This document shows, one piece after another, positions 26,993 to 35,790 of a stretch of 64,000 nucleotides of DNA. The notes below the pieces were generated by a model. That model was given only the letters and a program-made list of their open reading frames with translations, made no database searches and was not told where the DNA came from. The position numbers and the translations under genes were made by a program. Numbering within the stretch: position 1 is the stretch's first letter; each line of letters begins with the position of its first letter. The DNA is from Anaerolineales bacterium (GTDB lineage: Bacteria; Chloroflexota; Anaerolineae; Anaerolineales; Villigracilaceae): NCBI GenBank assembly GCA_030680795.1, contig JAUXUL010000008.1:1-64000 (forward strand). Reading direction: 5' to 3'.

Positions 26993-27895
26993 ATGAATCT
27001 CAAAGACCTGCTCGAAGAAAGCATTACGCGCATAACTCCATTGAGCGCTACGCCGCGGTTGGACGCGCAGGTTCTGATTGCGCACATCCTCAATCAGCCG
27101 CGCACATGGGTTTTGGCGCACCTTGAATATGATCTAACCGAAGAAGAACAAGATCAAATTGATCATGCGCTAAAAAAATTGAAAGCAGGCGAACCGCTTC
27201 CCTACGTGTTGGGGAAATGGGAATTTTACGGACTTGAATTCGATATCACAAAAGATGTCCTCATCCCCCGCCCCGAAACGGAATTACTCGTTGAAAAAGC
27301 GATTGCCTGGCTAAATGTTTCACCCGAACGTAGAACCGTTGCCGATATCGGGACAGGCTCCGGCGCAATCGCTGTTTCCATCGCTAGGCACGTGCCAGAT
27401 GCACACATACTGGGGACTGATATTTCTCCAGCCGCCCTTGAAGTGGGGCGCAGAAATGCAATCAAATTTAATGTGATCGACCAAATTGATTTTGTGGAAT
27501 GTGATCTATTGCCAGAGTCAAAAGTCAAAAGCAATGCCCTGAGCTTGTCGAAGGGTCAAAAGTCAGACCTTCGACCTACAACCTTCGACCTAATTTGCGC
27601 CAACCTGCCCTACATCCCCACTCAAACAATGCGCCGCCTTCCTATTTACGGGCGCGAACCGACTCTAGCATTGGATGGCGGAAGCGACGGATTTGACCTG
27701 TATCGTCGCTTGTTCAAACTTATACCTGATTGGCTCGCTCCGCATGGCATGATCCTGCTTGAAATAGAATCGTCGCTCGGCGCGCAAACCATGGACCTCG
27801 CATCGAAAATTTTTCCTAATGCTGCAATTAATTTATATCAAGACCTCGCGGGCAAAGATCGTTTGCTCTCCATCGAATTGCACTCCTCTTCGTGA
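26993..27895 (+). CDS. prmC: Peptide chain release factor N5-glutamine methyltransferase
   Basis: 300 residues with an N-terminal helical substrate-binding domain and a Rossmann methyltransferase domain. SAM motif I is VADIGTGSGAIAV, and motif IV, normally NPPY, reads ANLPYIPT, an accepted variant. It methylates the GGQ glutamine of release factors; prfA lies directly upstream. Between the FVECDLLP strand and motif IV there are about 20 extra residues (SKVKSNALSLSKGQKSD and more) encoded by nested dispersed repeats. Confidence 0.92.
   Translation: MNLKDLLEESITRITPLSATPRLDAQVLIAHILNQPRTWVLAHLEYDLTEEEQDQIDHALKKLKAGEPLPYVLGKWEFYGLEFDITKDVLIPRPETELLVEKAIAWLNVSPERRTVADIGTGSGAIAVSIARHVPDAHILGTDISPAALEVGRRNAIKFNVIDQIDFVECDLLPESKVKSNALSLSKGQKSDLRPTTFDLICANLPYIPTQTMRRLPIYGREPTLALDGGSDGFDLYRRLFKLIPDWLAPHGMILLEIESSLGAQTMDLASKIFPNAAINLYQDLAGKDRLLSIELHSSS
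27519..27588. repeat. Nested repeat insertion inside prmC
   Basis: A CTGAGCTTGTCGAAGGG repeat (27536-27557) is flanked by period-7 runs (CAAAAGTCAAAAG and CCTTCGACCTACAACCTTCG). Length stays in frame. Confidence 0.7.
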
Positions 27896-28012
27896 ATATC
27901 TAACTCACTTGAAACACATCCGAATGATTTCAAAATAATTTCAAAAAATGGGGAGGGGCGCAGATTCAAATCAGCGCACCCTCATAGTTAGTCTGTGTGC
28001 ACGCAAAGGCTT

Positions 28013-28098
28013 GGACTGAGCCTGTCGAAGCCTTGTCAGTAACTTATGCTCCAGCCGCCGTCCCTTGCGAAGCATCCTGTGGACGGCGGCGTTTGCAG
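28013..28098. repeat. Repeat cluster in the prmC-sensor gap
   Basis: It holds an ACTGAGCCTGTCGAAG repeat (28013-28032) and the second copy of the GCCGCCGTC palindrome (28046-28098; ATGCTCCAGCCGCCGTC and GGACGGCGGCGTTTGCAG). The rest of the 434-base gap shows only a promoter at 28210. Confidence 0.65.
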
Positions 28099-28209
28099 AG
28101 CAACTTGCAGTCTCGCTCTGCAGCTCACCCTATCGAAGTGGCGAGGGAAAGCATTTTGGGTAAGTCCTGTCAGATTGACTGAGCCATTGTGTTCCGCCAG
28201 CCATTCTGA

Positions 28210-28238
28210 TTGACATGAATTTAGTTCATTCGTAGAAT
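28210..28238 (+). promoter_or_regulatory. Strong sigma70-like promoter
   Basis: TTGACA (28210-28215), 17-base spacer, TAGAAT (28233-28238), pointing to the small gene at 28330 and the HD-GYP sensor after it. Confidence 0.6.
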
Positions 28239-28329
28239 TGCCGGAGATTCTACCTGTAATTTTGTTATAATTCCTGAATAATATAAATATATTTCATCGC
28301 TTCATTTTCTCTGACTTAAGGATCAAAAC

Positions 28330-28539
28330 ATGAAAGCGGATCGCAAAACCACGAAACTGATCGGGCGGGGGAAATCGAAAACACAAAAAGCGCAGACAAC
28401 GCATCAAGTAACCGCGCCCAAGCATCCTGAAAAAATGATCGTTCACAAAAATAAGCTGACAACTTCATCGCAAATCGAAAATATCCTCGAGCGGGTCAGC
28501 GACGGCTTTGTAGCCTTCGATGCTGAGGTGACCGTATGA
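28330..28539 (+). pseudogene. Truncated 5' fragment of a PAS sensor gene
   Basis: A 69-residue frame with a basic Lys/Thr-rich N-terminus ending IENILERVSDGFVAFDAE, which reads like the first strand of a PAS domain as found at the start of PAS histidine kinases, then stops. The stop overlaps the start of the HD-GYP sensor (ATGA). I infer that this is the leader of another sensor gene whose body was replaced by recombination. It could still be translated and serve to couple translation of the downstream gene. Confidence 0.5.
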
Positions 28540-31500
28540 CATCGAAAATGCCTGCCCGCAACGCAAAGTCGACCGCTCGCGCGCTGCCCATCGCCGCCAC
28601 CTTCCTGGCGATGACAGTGATCTCGTCCGGGGACCTGATCGAGATCATCCCCGTCTTCGCTCCCTTCGTCGCCGGCCCGCTGTTCCCTTTTGCGCACGAG
28701 CCGCACGACATTCTGGCAGTGATGCTGGCTCTCTATGTAGCCCACAAACTCACTCCGGCGGTCGGGACGAGGGCTATGCTGTGGTACCTCGCTCTGCATC
28801 TGCCGTACGCTTACCTCACATTCCCGGCGGCACTGCCGGAGTTAGTCCGGATTGCGCTAATAGGGGCAGCCGCTTTCTTTGGCATCTACATCATCTCGTT
28901 GCGCAAACGGGCTGAAGATAGACTGCGGCTGCAAGCCACCGCGCTGGACGCAGCCGCCAATGCCGTCTTTATCACCGACCGGCAGGGCATCATCGAGTGG
29001 GTCAATCCTGCGTTCAGCCAGATCACGGGCTATACTCTCGAAGAGGCTGTGGGCCGCACGCCGCGGATCCTCAAGTCCGGGCAATACACCCGCGCGTTCT
29101 ACAAAACGCTGTGGGACACGATCCTCGCCGGCGAGGTCTGGCAGGCCGAGATGGTCAATCGCCGTCCGGACGGCGGCCTGTTCACCGTCCAGCAGACCAT
29201 CACCCCGCTGCGAAATGCACAGGGCGAAATCACCCACTTCATCGCCATCCAGCAGGACATCACCGAGCGCAAACAGGCGGAAGCTGCTTTACGCGAAAGC
29301 GAGGACCGCTATCGCGATCTGGTGGAGAACAGCCAAGACCTGATCTGTACCCACGACTTGAACGGGCAAATCCTTTCGTTTAATCCATCGGCAGAAAAAA
29401 TGTTGGGCTATCCCGTCGAGACCTTGAAGCAGATGAACATCCGCGACATTATTGTTCCGAGTGCACGTCCAGTGTTTGAAACATATATTGCCATCCTTAA
29501 GCGCCGGGGAAAGGCGCACGGAATCATGCACATCCAGACCGGCAACGGCGAACAGCGTTTCTGGGAATATAACAATACACTGCGCACCGAGGGCGTTTCT
29601 GTTCCAATCGTGCGCGGCATGGCGCGCGATGTCACCGAGCGCCAGCAAGCCGAAAAGGCGCTGCGCGCGAGCGAGAAGCGCTTCCGCGCGTTGATCGAGA
29701 ACGGACGAGACCAAATTACCCTGCTGGCGGCGGATGGCGCCTTGCTGTGGGAAAGCCCATCGGCAGTCAGCATACTGGGTTACGCGCCGAATCAGTTTGT
29801 GGGGCGCAACATCTTCGAGCTCATGCACCCCGACGATCAGGCGTGGACCCGCAACATGTACGCGCAAGTTGTTCAAACAGCCGGGAGCATTCAGGAGGGT
29901 GTCTTTCGCCTGTTACATGCCGATGGTTCCTGGCGCTGGATCGAAGCCACAGCTACCAACCTGCTCGATGAACCGAGTGTGCAGGCAATTGTGATCAATT
30001 ATCGCGATATCACCGAGCGCAAGCGCGCAGAAGAAGAACTATATCAGAGCGAAGAAAAATATCGCTTCCTGTTTGAGCATAACCCTCATCCCATGTGGGC
30101 CTATGATTTGAAAACGCTCGCATTTCTGGCCGTCAATGATTCGGCAGTGGAAAAATACGGACACACGCGCGAAGAATTCCTGCGCATGACAATCGCCGAC
30201 ATCCGCCCCGTGGAAGATGTGCCCCGCTTGATGGAAGACCTCGCACAGCAACGGCCGGCCCTGCAACATGCTGGTGAGTGGCGTCATCGCCTCAAAGACG
30301 GAACCATCATTGACGTTGAAATTACGTCCCATACCCTGCGAATGGGTGAACACAACGCGTCCCTGGTTGTAGCGCAGGATATCACCGAGCGCAAGCGCGC
30401 GGAAGAAGAGATTCATCGCCGCGCCGACGAGTTCACATCGCTGTACGAAACCAGCCGCGATATCAATTCCCAGCAAGATTTGCAGATGTTGCTCATCGCG
30501 ATTGTCGAACGCGCCACCAAACTACTCTCTGCGCCGCGAGGTTTGTGTTATCTGTATGATGCTGCAACGGATGAACTGGAACTTGTAGTGGAACATGGTT
30601 CACTACTCCCGATCGGCGCACGCCTGAAAATGGATGAAGGAGCGGCGGGAGTAGTGATGCGCACGCGCGAGCCGTTCATTGTAGACAACTACACCGTTTG
30701 GGAAGGTCGCGCCGCGCAATATAAAGGAATTGAGATTGCCGCCGTGCTCGAGGTGCCCATGCTTTATCACGGCGAAATGATCGGCGTTTTGGGTGTCAGT
30801 GAAGTGGGTTCTTCAACGCGCCAATTCTTCGACGCGGATGCGCACCTCCTTTCCCTGTTTGCTTCCTCAGCCGCCGGTGCAGTCCACAACACGCGCCTGC
30901 TCGAAGAGACCGCGCGGCAACTGAGCCGTATGGAGGCACTGCACCACATAGACCTGGCCATCAGCGCCAGCATGGATTTGCGCGTGACGCTCGATATCAT
31001 TTTGAAGCATGTCACCACCCAACTGAAAGTAGACGCCGCTGACGTGCTCCTGTTCAACCCGCACATGCAAATGCTGGAATACGCCGCCGGATGTGGCTTT
31101 CGAAGTCGGGCTGTTGAGCGTACCCGCTTTCGGATAGGGGAGGGCCAGGCCGGTCTGGCCGCGCTCGAACGCCGCTTGATTCAACACCCCGATTTCGCCG
31201 CGAGCGGGAACACCTTCGCACAAGCTGAACTTCTGGCGGCGGAAAACGTAGCCGCCTATTTTGCCCTGCCTCTTATCTCCAAAGGCGAAGTCAAAGGCGT
31301 GTTGGAGGTCTTTCACCGTTCAGTTTTCCACCCAGGATTGGAATGGATCAACTTCTTAGAGACGTTGGCCGGGCAAGCCGCCATTGCCATTGACAGCGCG
31401 CAACTCTTTGAAAACCTGCAAATCTCCAACACGGATCTGATAAACGCGTACGACAGAACCATCGAGGGTTGGTCGAACGCGCTCGACCTGCGTGACGAGG

Positions 31501-32018
31501 AAACTGAGGGACATTCCCAACGTGTGACAGCGCTGACCTTGAAACTCGCCCGCGCATCCGGCATGACCGAAGCAGAATTGGTACACGTGCGGCGCGGTGC
31601 GCTCCTGCATGACATCGGCAAGATGGGCGTGCCAGATCACATTCTTCTTAAACCGGATAAACTTACGGATGAAGAATGGGTTGCCATGCGTAAGCATCCC
31701 ACTTTTGCGCATGAATTACTCCTGCCGATTGCGTACTTACGCCCCGCTTTAGACATTCCCTACTGTCACCACGAAAAATGGGACGGCACAGGTTACCCAC
31801 GCGGTCTGAAAGGCGAGCAAATTCCACTGGCGGCGCGTCTCTTCGCAATTGTAGACGTATGGGATGCCCTGCGCTCTGACCGTCCCTATCGTCAAGGTTG
31901 GCCCAATGAGAAAGCAATCAACCACATCAAATCGCTTTCTGGAACACACTTTGACCCAAAAGCAGTGGATTTGTTTTTGAATATGGTGCCGGAATTATCC
32001 AAAGACCAAGCCGAATGA
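28536..32018 (+). CDS. Membrane multi-PAS/GAF HD-GYP phosphodiesterase sensor
   Basis: 1160 residues. The N-terminus (about 20-120) has three or four membrane helices. Then come four PAS domains (about 125-245, 255-370, 378-495, 505-625; the junctions carry repeated ITERKQAE / ITERKRAEEE motifs), two GAF domains (about 640-790 and 810-960), and a C-terminal HD-GYP domain: HSQRV at 993, HDIGKMGVPD with HD at 1025-1026, and HHEKWDGTGYP with GYP at 1086-1088. All metal and signature residues are present, so c-di-GMP hydrolysis is likely. The first 260 residues are coded by clearly GC-richer DNA than the rest, suggesting a mosaic origin. tsaC overlaps its stop by 4 bases. Confidence 0.9.
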   Translation: MTSKMPARNAKSTARALPIAATFLAMTVISSGDLIEIIPVFAPFVAGPLFPFAHEPHDILAVMLALYVAHKLTPAVGTRAMLWYLALHLPYAYLTFPAALPELVRIALIGAAAFFGIYIISLRKRAEDRLRLQATALDAAANAVFITDRQGIIEWVNPAFSQITGYTLEEAVGRTPRILKSGQYTRAFYKTLWDTILAGEVWQAEMVNRRPDGGLFTVQQTITPLRNAQGEITHFIAIQQDITERKQAEAALRESEDRYRDLVENSQDLICTHDLNGQILSFNPSAEKMLGYPVETLKQMNIRDIIVPSARPVFETYIAILKRRGKAHGIMHIQTGNGEQRFWEYNNTLRTEGVSVPIVRGMARDVTERQQAEKALRASEKRFRALIENGRDQITLLAADGALLWESPSAVSILGYAPNQFVGRNIFELMHPDDQAWTRNMYAQVVQTAGSIQEGVFRLLHADGSWRWIEATATNLLDEPSVQAIVINYRDITERKRAEEELYQSEEKYRFLFEHNPHPMWAYDLKTLAFLAVNDSAVEKYGHTREEFLRMTIADIRPVEDVPRLMEDLAQQRPALQHAGEWRHRLKDGTIIDVEITSHTLRMGEHNASLVVAQDITERKRAEEEIHRRADEFTSLYETSRDINSQQDLQMLLIAIVERATKLLSAPRGLCYLYDAATDELELVVEHGSLLPIGARLKMDEGAAGVVMRTREPFIVDNYTVWEGRAAQYKGIEIAAVLEVPMLYHGEMIGVLGVSEVGSSTRQFFDADAHLLSLFASSAAGAVHNTRLLEETARQLSRMEALHHIDLAISASMDLRVTLDIILKHVTTQLKVDAADVLLFNPHMQMLEYAAGCGFRSRAVERTRFRIGEGQAGLAALERRLIQHPDFAASGNTFAQAELLAAENVAAYFALPLISKGEVKGVLEVFHRSVFHPGLEWINFLETLAGQAAIAIDSAQLFENLQISNTDLINAYDRTIEGWSNALDLRDEETEGHSQRVTALTLKLARASGMTEAELVHVRRGALLHDIGKMGVPDHILLKPDKLTDEEWVAMRKHPTFAHELLLPIAYLRPALDIPYCHHEKWDGTGYPRGLKGEQIPLAARLFAIVDVWDALRSDRPYRQGWPNEKAINHIKSLSGTHFDPKAVDLFLNMVPELSKDQAE

Positions 32019-32632
32019 AAACGAAGGTTCTCCCCGCCAATCATTCAGAAGCGCTGCCCTCCGCCCTGAAAATCCTGCGCGCCGGCGGGTTGGTCGCTTT
32101 TCCCACCGATACCGTCTACGGACTCGGCGCGCTTGCATTTGATAATGCTGCCATCGAAAGCATTTACAAGGCAAAAGATCGTCCCGTTGAAAAAGCCATT
32201 CCCATTTTGATCGGAGATTTGAGCGACCTCGATAAAGTTGCAGACGACATCTCAAACATGGCGCTCCGTTTCGCCGCCCGCTTCTGGCCCGGACCTCTCA
32301 CCTGCATTCTCCCCAAGAAGCAGACTCTCCCACCAGCCGTTTCTGCCACTGCCACCGTCGCTGTCCGCATTCCAGACCATCCCGATGCCCGCGCTTTACT
32401 ACGCATCGCTGGCCCCATGGCAGTGACTTCAGCAAACATCTCCGGGCAGACAAACCCCTCCACTGCGCAGGAAGTGTACAACCAACTCCACGGGCGCATC
32501 CCACTCATTCTGGATGGCGGCAGGACGTCGGGCGGAGTGCCATCCACATTGGTGGATTGCACAGGGAACGACCCCATCGTTCTGCGCGAAGGACCCATAT
32601 CATTAACAAAACTTTTATCGGCCATTGAATAA
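32015..32632 (+). CDS. tsaC: L-threonylcarbamoyladenylate synthase
   Basis: 205 residues of the YrdC/Sua5 family without the extra Sua5 C-terminal domain. Visible motifs are GGLVAFPTDTVYGLG, YKAKDRPVEKAIPILI (the K-x-R and basic contacts), FWPGPLT and VTSANISG. It makes threonylcarbamoyl-AMP from Thr, bicarbonate and ATP, the first step of tRNA t6A37 formation. It overlaps the HD-GYP gene by ATGA. The next pathway enzyme gene, tsaD, faces it across a terminator. Confidence 0.92.
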   Translation: MKTKVLPANHSEALPSALKILRAGGLVAFPTDTVYGLGALAFDNAAIESIYKAKDRPVEKAIPILIGDLSDLDKVADDISNMALRFAARFWPGPLTCILPKKQTLPPAVSATATVAVRIPDHPDARALLRIAGPMAVTSANISGQTNPSTAQEVYNQLHGRIPLILDGGRTSGGVPSTLVDCTGNDPIVLREGPISLTKLLSAIE

Positions 32633-32759
32633 TTCACCTTAGGAACTGTAAGTAAATAACCTCCCTCCATATAAATATTCTCATCCAACGTTTATATTAT
32701 GCTCAGGTTATTTTTATGTCCATACATATAATTGGAATTACATTCTCCCTTAATCAAAC

Positions 32760-32787
32760 CGCCGTTGACTTGGGCAAGTCAGCGGCG
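32760..32787. terminator. Hairpin terminator between tsaC and tsaD
   Basis: CGCCGTTGACTT and AAGTCAGCGGCG form a 12-bp stem with one G-T pair and a 4-base loop, with AAACC before and ATTTGATTTTA after; it fits both convergent genes. Confidence 0.7.
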
Positions 32788-32831
32788 ATTTGATTTTAAG
32801 GGATAAGTATGGGCAGGTACACAGCACCCAC

Positions 32832-33881
32832 CTATGAAAGCGGCCAGGTCGGCAGAACATCCATCTCCAACCCGGAGACATGTCCGAGGGCATAGCGCTG
32901 GTATCCGGCCGCTGCGATCATGGCGGCATTATCCGTGCATAAAGATAACGGGGGAATATGGACGGGAAATTCCGTCTGTGCTTTGAATATCTGGCGCAAT
33001 GGACGATTGGCAGAGACTCCGCCCGCGACCAGGATTTCTTTCGCGCCAAATTCACGCGCGGCATTGATCGTTTTCTTGAACAGCACATCTATCACAGCCT
33101 GTTGGAAGGAAGCAGCCAGGTCGGGGATCGGCAGGGAAATGCTTTTCTTCCGCAATTCGCGTACTTCATACAATACAGATGTTTTCAACCCGCTGAATGA
33201 AAAATCCCATGTGCCTTCGAGCCATGCGCGCGGAAAGTGGAATCGATTCGAGTCACCTCCTTCTGCGGTTTTTTGAATGGCAGGCCCGCCGGGGTAGCCA
33301 AGCTCCAACAGGCGGGCAACTTTGTCGAAAGCTTCACCAGCCGCATCGTCCAGTGTGGAACCGAGCCGTTTGTACGTCAAATGATCGGTCATGAGATTCA
33401 GTTCGGTATGTCCGCCAGAGACGAGCAAAGCCATCAAAGGGAATTGCGGCTCAGGTGGGACAGGTTCTCCCGCATCGCCCCGCCGTACGGGACTGTCGTA
33501 AACCCATGCCGAATAAATGTGTCCTTCGAGATGATTAACGCCAACGAGCGGCAGACCCGAGCCGAGCGCAAGTCCCTTGGCCATGTTCATACCCACAACC
33601 AACGACCCAGCCAAACCAGGACCTTGCGTGACGGCCAGCGCGTCAATATCTTTAAGCGTGAGATGCGCCTGCACAAGCGCCTGCGCAACAACCGGTGTTA
33701 TGCTCAAGACATGCTGGCGTGAAGCTACCTCAGGAAAGACGCCGCCGTAACGGGCATGGATTTCCATTTGCGAGGCAACCACAGAGGAAAGAAGAGTGCG
33801 TCCGTTTTCAATAATGGCACAAGCGGTTTCATCGCAGGAGGTTTCAACGGCGAGGATGCGGGCGGGTTTGAGGTCAGTCAT
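32832..33881 (-). CDS. tsaD: tRNA N6-adenosine threonylcarbamoyltransferase
   Basis: 349 residues of the Kae1/TsaD family: ILAVETSCDETACAI at the N-terminus, metal-binding His117 and His121 in VNHLEGHIYSA, ATPase-fold LLVSGGHTEL, and the C-terminal CTDNAAMIAAAG with the third metal ligand. It transfers the threonylcarbamoyl group to A37 of ANN-decoding tRNAs together with TsaB and TsaE, which are not in this window. A short Pro-rich insertion (VRRGDAGEPVPPEP) follows the His motif. Convergent with tsaC. Confidence 0.95.
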   Translation of the reverse strand: MTDLKPARILAVETSCDETACAIIENGRTLLSSVVASQMEIHARYGGVFPEVASRQHVLSITPVVAQALVQAHLTLKDIDALAVTQGPGLAGSLVVGMNMAKGLALGSGLPLVGVNHLEGHIYSAWVYDSPVRRGDAGEPVPPEPQFPLMALLVSGGHTELNLMTDHLTYKRLGSTLDDAAGEAFDKVARLLELGYPGGPAIQKTAEGGDSNRFHFPRAWLEGTWDFSFSGLKTSVLYEVRELRKKSISLPIPDLAASFQQAVIDVLFKKTINAAREFGAKEILVAGGVSANRPLRQIFKAQTEFPVHIPPLSLCTDNAAMIAAAGYQRYALGHVSGLEMDVLPTWPLS

Positions 33882-33978
33882 TGGGTTCCAGTTGTCAGTT
33901 ATCAGTTAAGAGACAGTGCGCGGACTTCAGTTCGCTTTGCCTGCAAAATAGCGGACTGAAGGCTTCATTCCGTAGCTC

Positions 33979-35232
33979 TTATTCTTTCTTCCACTTCTTC
34001 ATTGGCAGAACAAAATCGTATGGATATTCAGCAAGTTTTTCAATGGTTCCATTTGGGTTAACCCAAAGCGTATCTTCGATGCGGAAGCCCATGCCTTTTT
34101 CAGGATAATACAAACCAGGCTCCGAAGTGATCACCACACCGGGCCTAAGCCGTTGGTCATCTCCCGAGGTAAAACTGCTGAACGGTCTTTCATGAATATT
34201 TAATCCAACACCGTGGCCGAGGCTGTGGACATAGCCCTCCACGGGCGCTTTTGTATTGAGCGGCGTCTGGTGTCCCTTAGATTCAAAATATTCACAGGTC
34301 ATTTGATGGTAATGTTTGAAGGGCGTGTTCAAGTCAAAATTATCCATCAACTTTTCGTAAATATCCCTGACCTGATCGTACAGTTCCTGAGCCTCTGGAG
34401 TGGCATATCCCAAACTCCAGGTGCGCGTGAAATCGTAATAATAACCACCGCCCGCCTCGGCAGGATAAATATCAAACACAATAGTCTGACCAAGTTTCAT
34501 TAGATCTGTGGGGTTGCCTGCGGAATGCGGCACGCCCGCATCTCGTCCGATCGCAAAAATAAAACCAGAGGGCAATTCCGCGCCCTGCTCCGAAACCCAT
34601 AAACGAATCCTGGAATGCACCTCCCCCACAGTTAGCGGACTGCCATCTTCTTTCAATAAGACTTCATCCGCGCGGACATCACAAGCTGTAAGATACTCAC
34701 GTACTTTGCTAACCACAGATGTCGTCACCTGACCCATTTTGCGGATACGCGCAACTTCATTTTCATCCTTTGTTTCCATCGCGCGCATAAAAAGAGAATC
34801 CTCACGGGCTTCACCCACGAATTCGATTTCAGGCATTAGTTTTTGCAGGAAGGCTAACATCCCAAATACCGCGCTCACGTCATACGTGCCGTAGAGGCCG
34901 ACGCGTCCCTTCGTAACTCCCACTTCTGCAAACATCAATTGACTGCGCATCGCGCCGGCCAGCAGAAGATTTCCATCCGCTTTTTTCAAAAGCGCTTCGT
35001 AATCGTATTTGCTGTAGGGGATCAACTTCAACCCACTTTTGGCGGCTTCATCACGTTCCATGTCATTATGGAAATATGCCGCCTGCACGCCGCGTTTTTT
35101 GATCACGGTGGCATGGCTGACGTGCCCGCCGCCTGTCAAATAATACATGGGCGGGTTATGTCCGGCATTCCCAAACACAACAATTGCATCAAAATTGCGG
35201 GATTTCATAATGACATCGAACTCTGATTTCAT
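33979..35232 (-). CDS. M24-family Xaa-Pro aminopeptidase-like protein
   Basis: 417 residues with an N-terminal creatinase/prolidase-like domain and a C-terminal pita-bread domain. All five metal ligands can be placed: Asp in IVFDIYPAE, Asp in YYYDFTRTW, His in HSLGHGVGL, Glu in ITSEPGLYYP and Glu in FRIEDTLWV. The family removes N-terminal residues before proline or cleaves X-Pro dipeptides. Strong ribosome binding site AAGGAGAAGC before the ATG. The 68 bases upstream are filled by degenerate repeats belonging to the GxxExxY unit. Confidence 0.88.
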   Translation of the reverse strand: MKSEFDVIMKSRNFDAIVVFGNAGHNPPMYYLTGGGHVSHATVIKKRGVQAAYFHNDMERDEAAKSGLKLIPYSKYDYEALLKKADGNLLLAGAMRSQLMFAEVGVTKGRVGLYGTYDVSAVFGMLAFLQKLMPEIEFVGEAREDSLFMRAMETKDENEVARIRKMGQVTTSVVSKVREYLTACDVRADEVLLKEDGSPLTVGEVHSRIRLWVSEQGAELPSGFIFAIGRDAGVPHSAGNPTDLMKLGQTIVFDIYPAEAGGGYYYDFTRTWSLGYATPEAQELYDQVRDIYEKLMDNFDLNTPFKHYHQMTCEYFESKGHQTPLNTKAPVEGYVHSLGHGVGLNIHERPFSSFTSGDDQRLRPGVVITSEPGLYYPEKGMGFRIEDTLWVNPNGTIEKLAEYPYDFVLPMKKWKKE

Positions 35233-35237
35233 TGCTT

Positions 35238-35300
35238 CTCCTTTTTAACGCAAAAGTCTTTAACGCGAATGTCTCGAATGAACAAATGGCGCGAATGTTT
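35238..35300. repeat. Degenerate GCGAATG repeat, left flank of GxxExxY gene
   Basis: On the plus strand AACGCGAATGTCTCGAATG and GGCGCGAATG recur as short degenerate units. The opposite flank (35746-35790) carries ATTCGC and AATTCG units in the inverted sense. Confidence 0.6.
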
Positions 35301-35741
35301 TCAATCGTTTTGAAGAGGATTACGGGGCCGCGGAATGCGTGACGGAAAATTGGCCATTCCTTTTTTATAAACCACGCGGCTGGATTGGACTCGCGCTGCG
35401 CCAAAATTGATAACAATCGCCAATTCAAGACCTGTTGCTTTCAAATAGGATAATGCCTGCTGCTCATAAATTTTTGCAATTTCGCTCACGGCTTTGTATT
35501 CAAGAATTACACGTCCATGTGCCACATTGTCAAGGATAAATTCGCCAATCGGTTCATCCTTGTAAAATACTTTGACCCGTTTTTGCCGTTCCAGATCGAC
35601 CCCCCGTCTTGCAAGTTCACGGTTCATGGCTTCTTCATAAATCGCCTCGGGAAAACCTGGACCAAGAGCATTATGCACCTCAAACGCTGCTTGCATAACG
35701 AGATATGATAATTCTTTTTCAACAATATAAATCTCAGACAT
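35301..35741 (-). CDS. GxxExxY protein, nuclease-fold-like
   Basis: The product (146 residues from Met5) belongs to the family named after its motif, here GFPEAIYEEA (G-x-x-E-x-x-Y). Other blocks are LSYLVMQAAFEVHNALGPG, GEFILDN and VILEYKAVSEI with an acidic/Lys pair, which is compatible with a PD-(D/E)XK-like nuclease fold; activity has not been established to my knowledge. The upstream Met at 35753 lies in repeat-like sequence, so I prefer 35741. No good ribosome binding site is seen. The gene is bracketed by degenerate GCGAATT-type repeats in inverted orientation and lies between an M24 peptidase and selA, which it does not resemble. Confidence 0.8.
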   Translation of the reverse strand: MSEIYIVEKELSYLVMQAAFEVHNALGPGFPEAIYEEAMNRELARRGVDLERQKRVKVFYKDEPIGEFILDNVAHGRVILEYKAVSEIAKIYEQQALSYLKATGLELAIVINFGAARVQSSRVVYKKGMANFPSRIPRPRNPLQND

Positions 35742-35745
35742 CTCA

Positions 35746-35790
35746 GTACCCATTCGCTTTATTCGAAAATTCGCGTAATTCGAGTTAAAG
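35746..35790. repeat. Degenerate ATTCGCG repeat, right flank of GxxExxY gene
   Basis: CATTCGCTTTATTCGAAAAT then TCGCGTAATTCGAGTTAAAG, the inverse sense of 35238-35300. The outer edge reaches the selA stop region. Confidence 0.6.

Noticed and set aside
27896-28329. tRNA or other structured RNA gene in the prmC-sensor gap
   Set aside because: No cloverleaf or CCA-adjacent pattern; the hairpins are explained by dispersed repeats.
28879-29343. Second-frame ORFs inside the GC-rich part of the HD-GYP gene
   Set aside because: High GC creates spurious open frames; the Ser/Arg-rich translation has no protein-like character.
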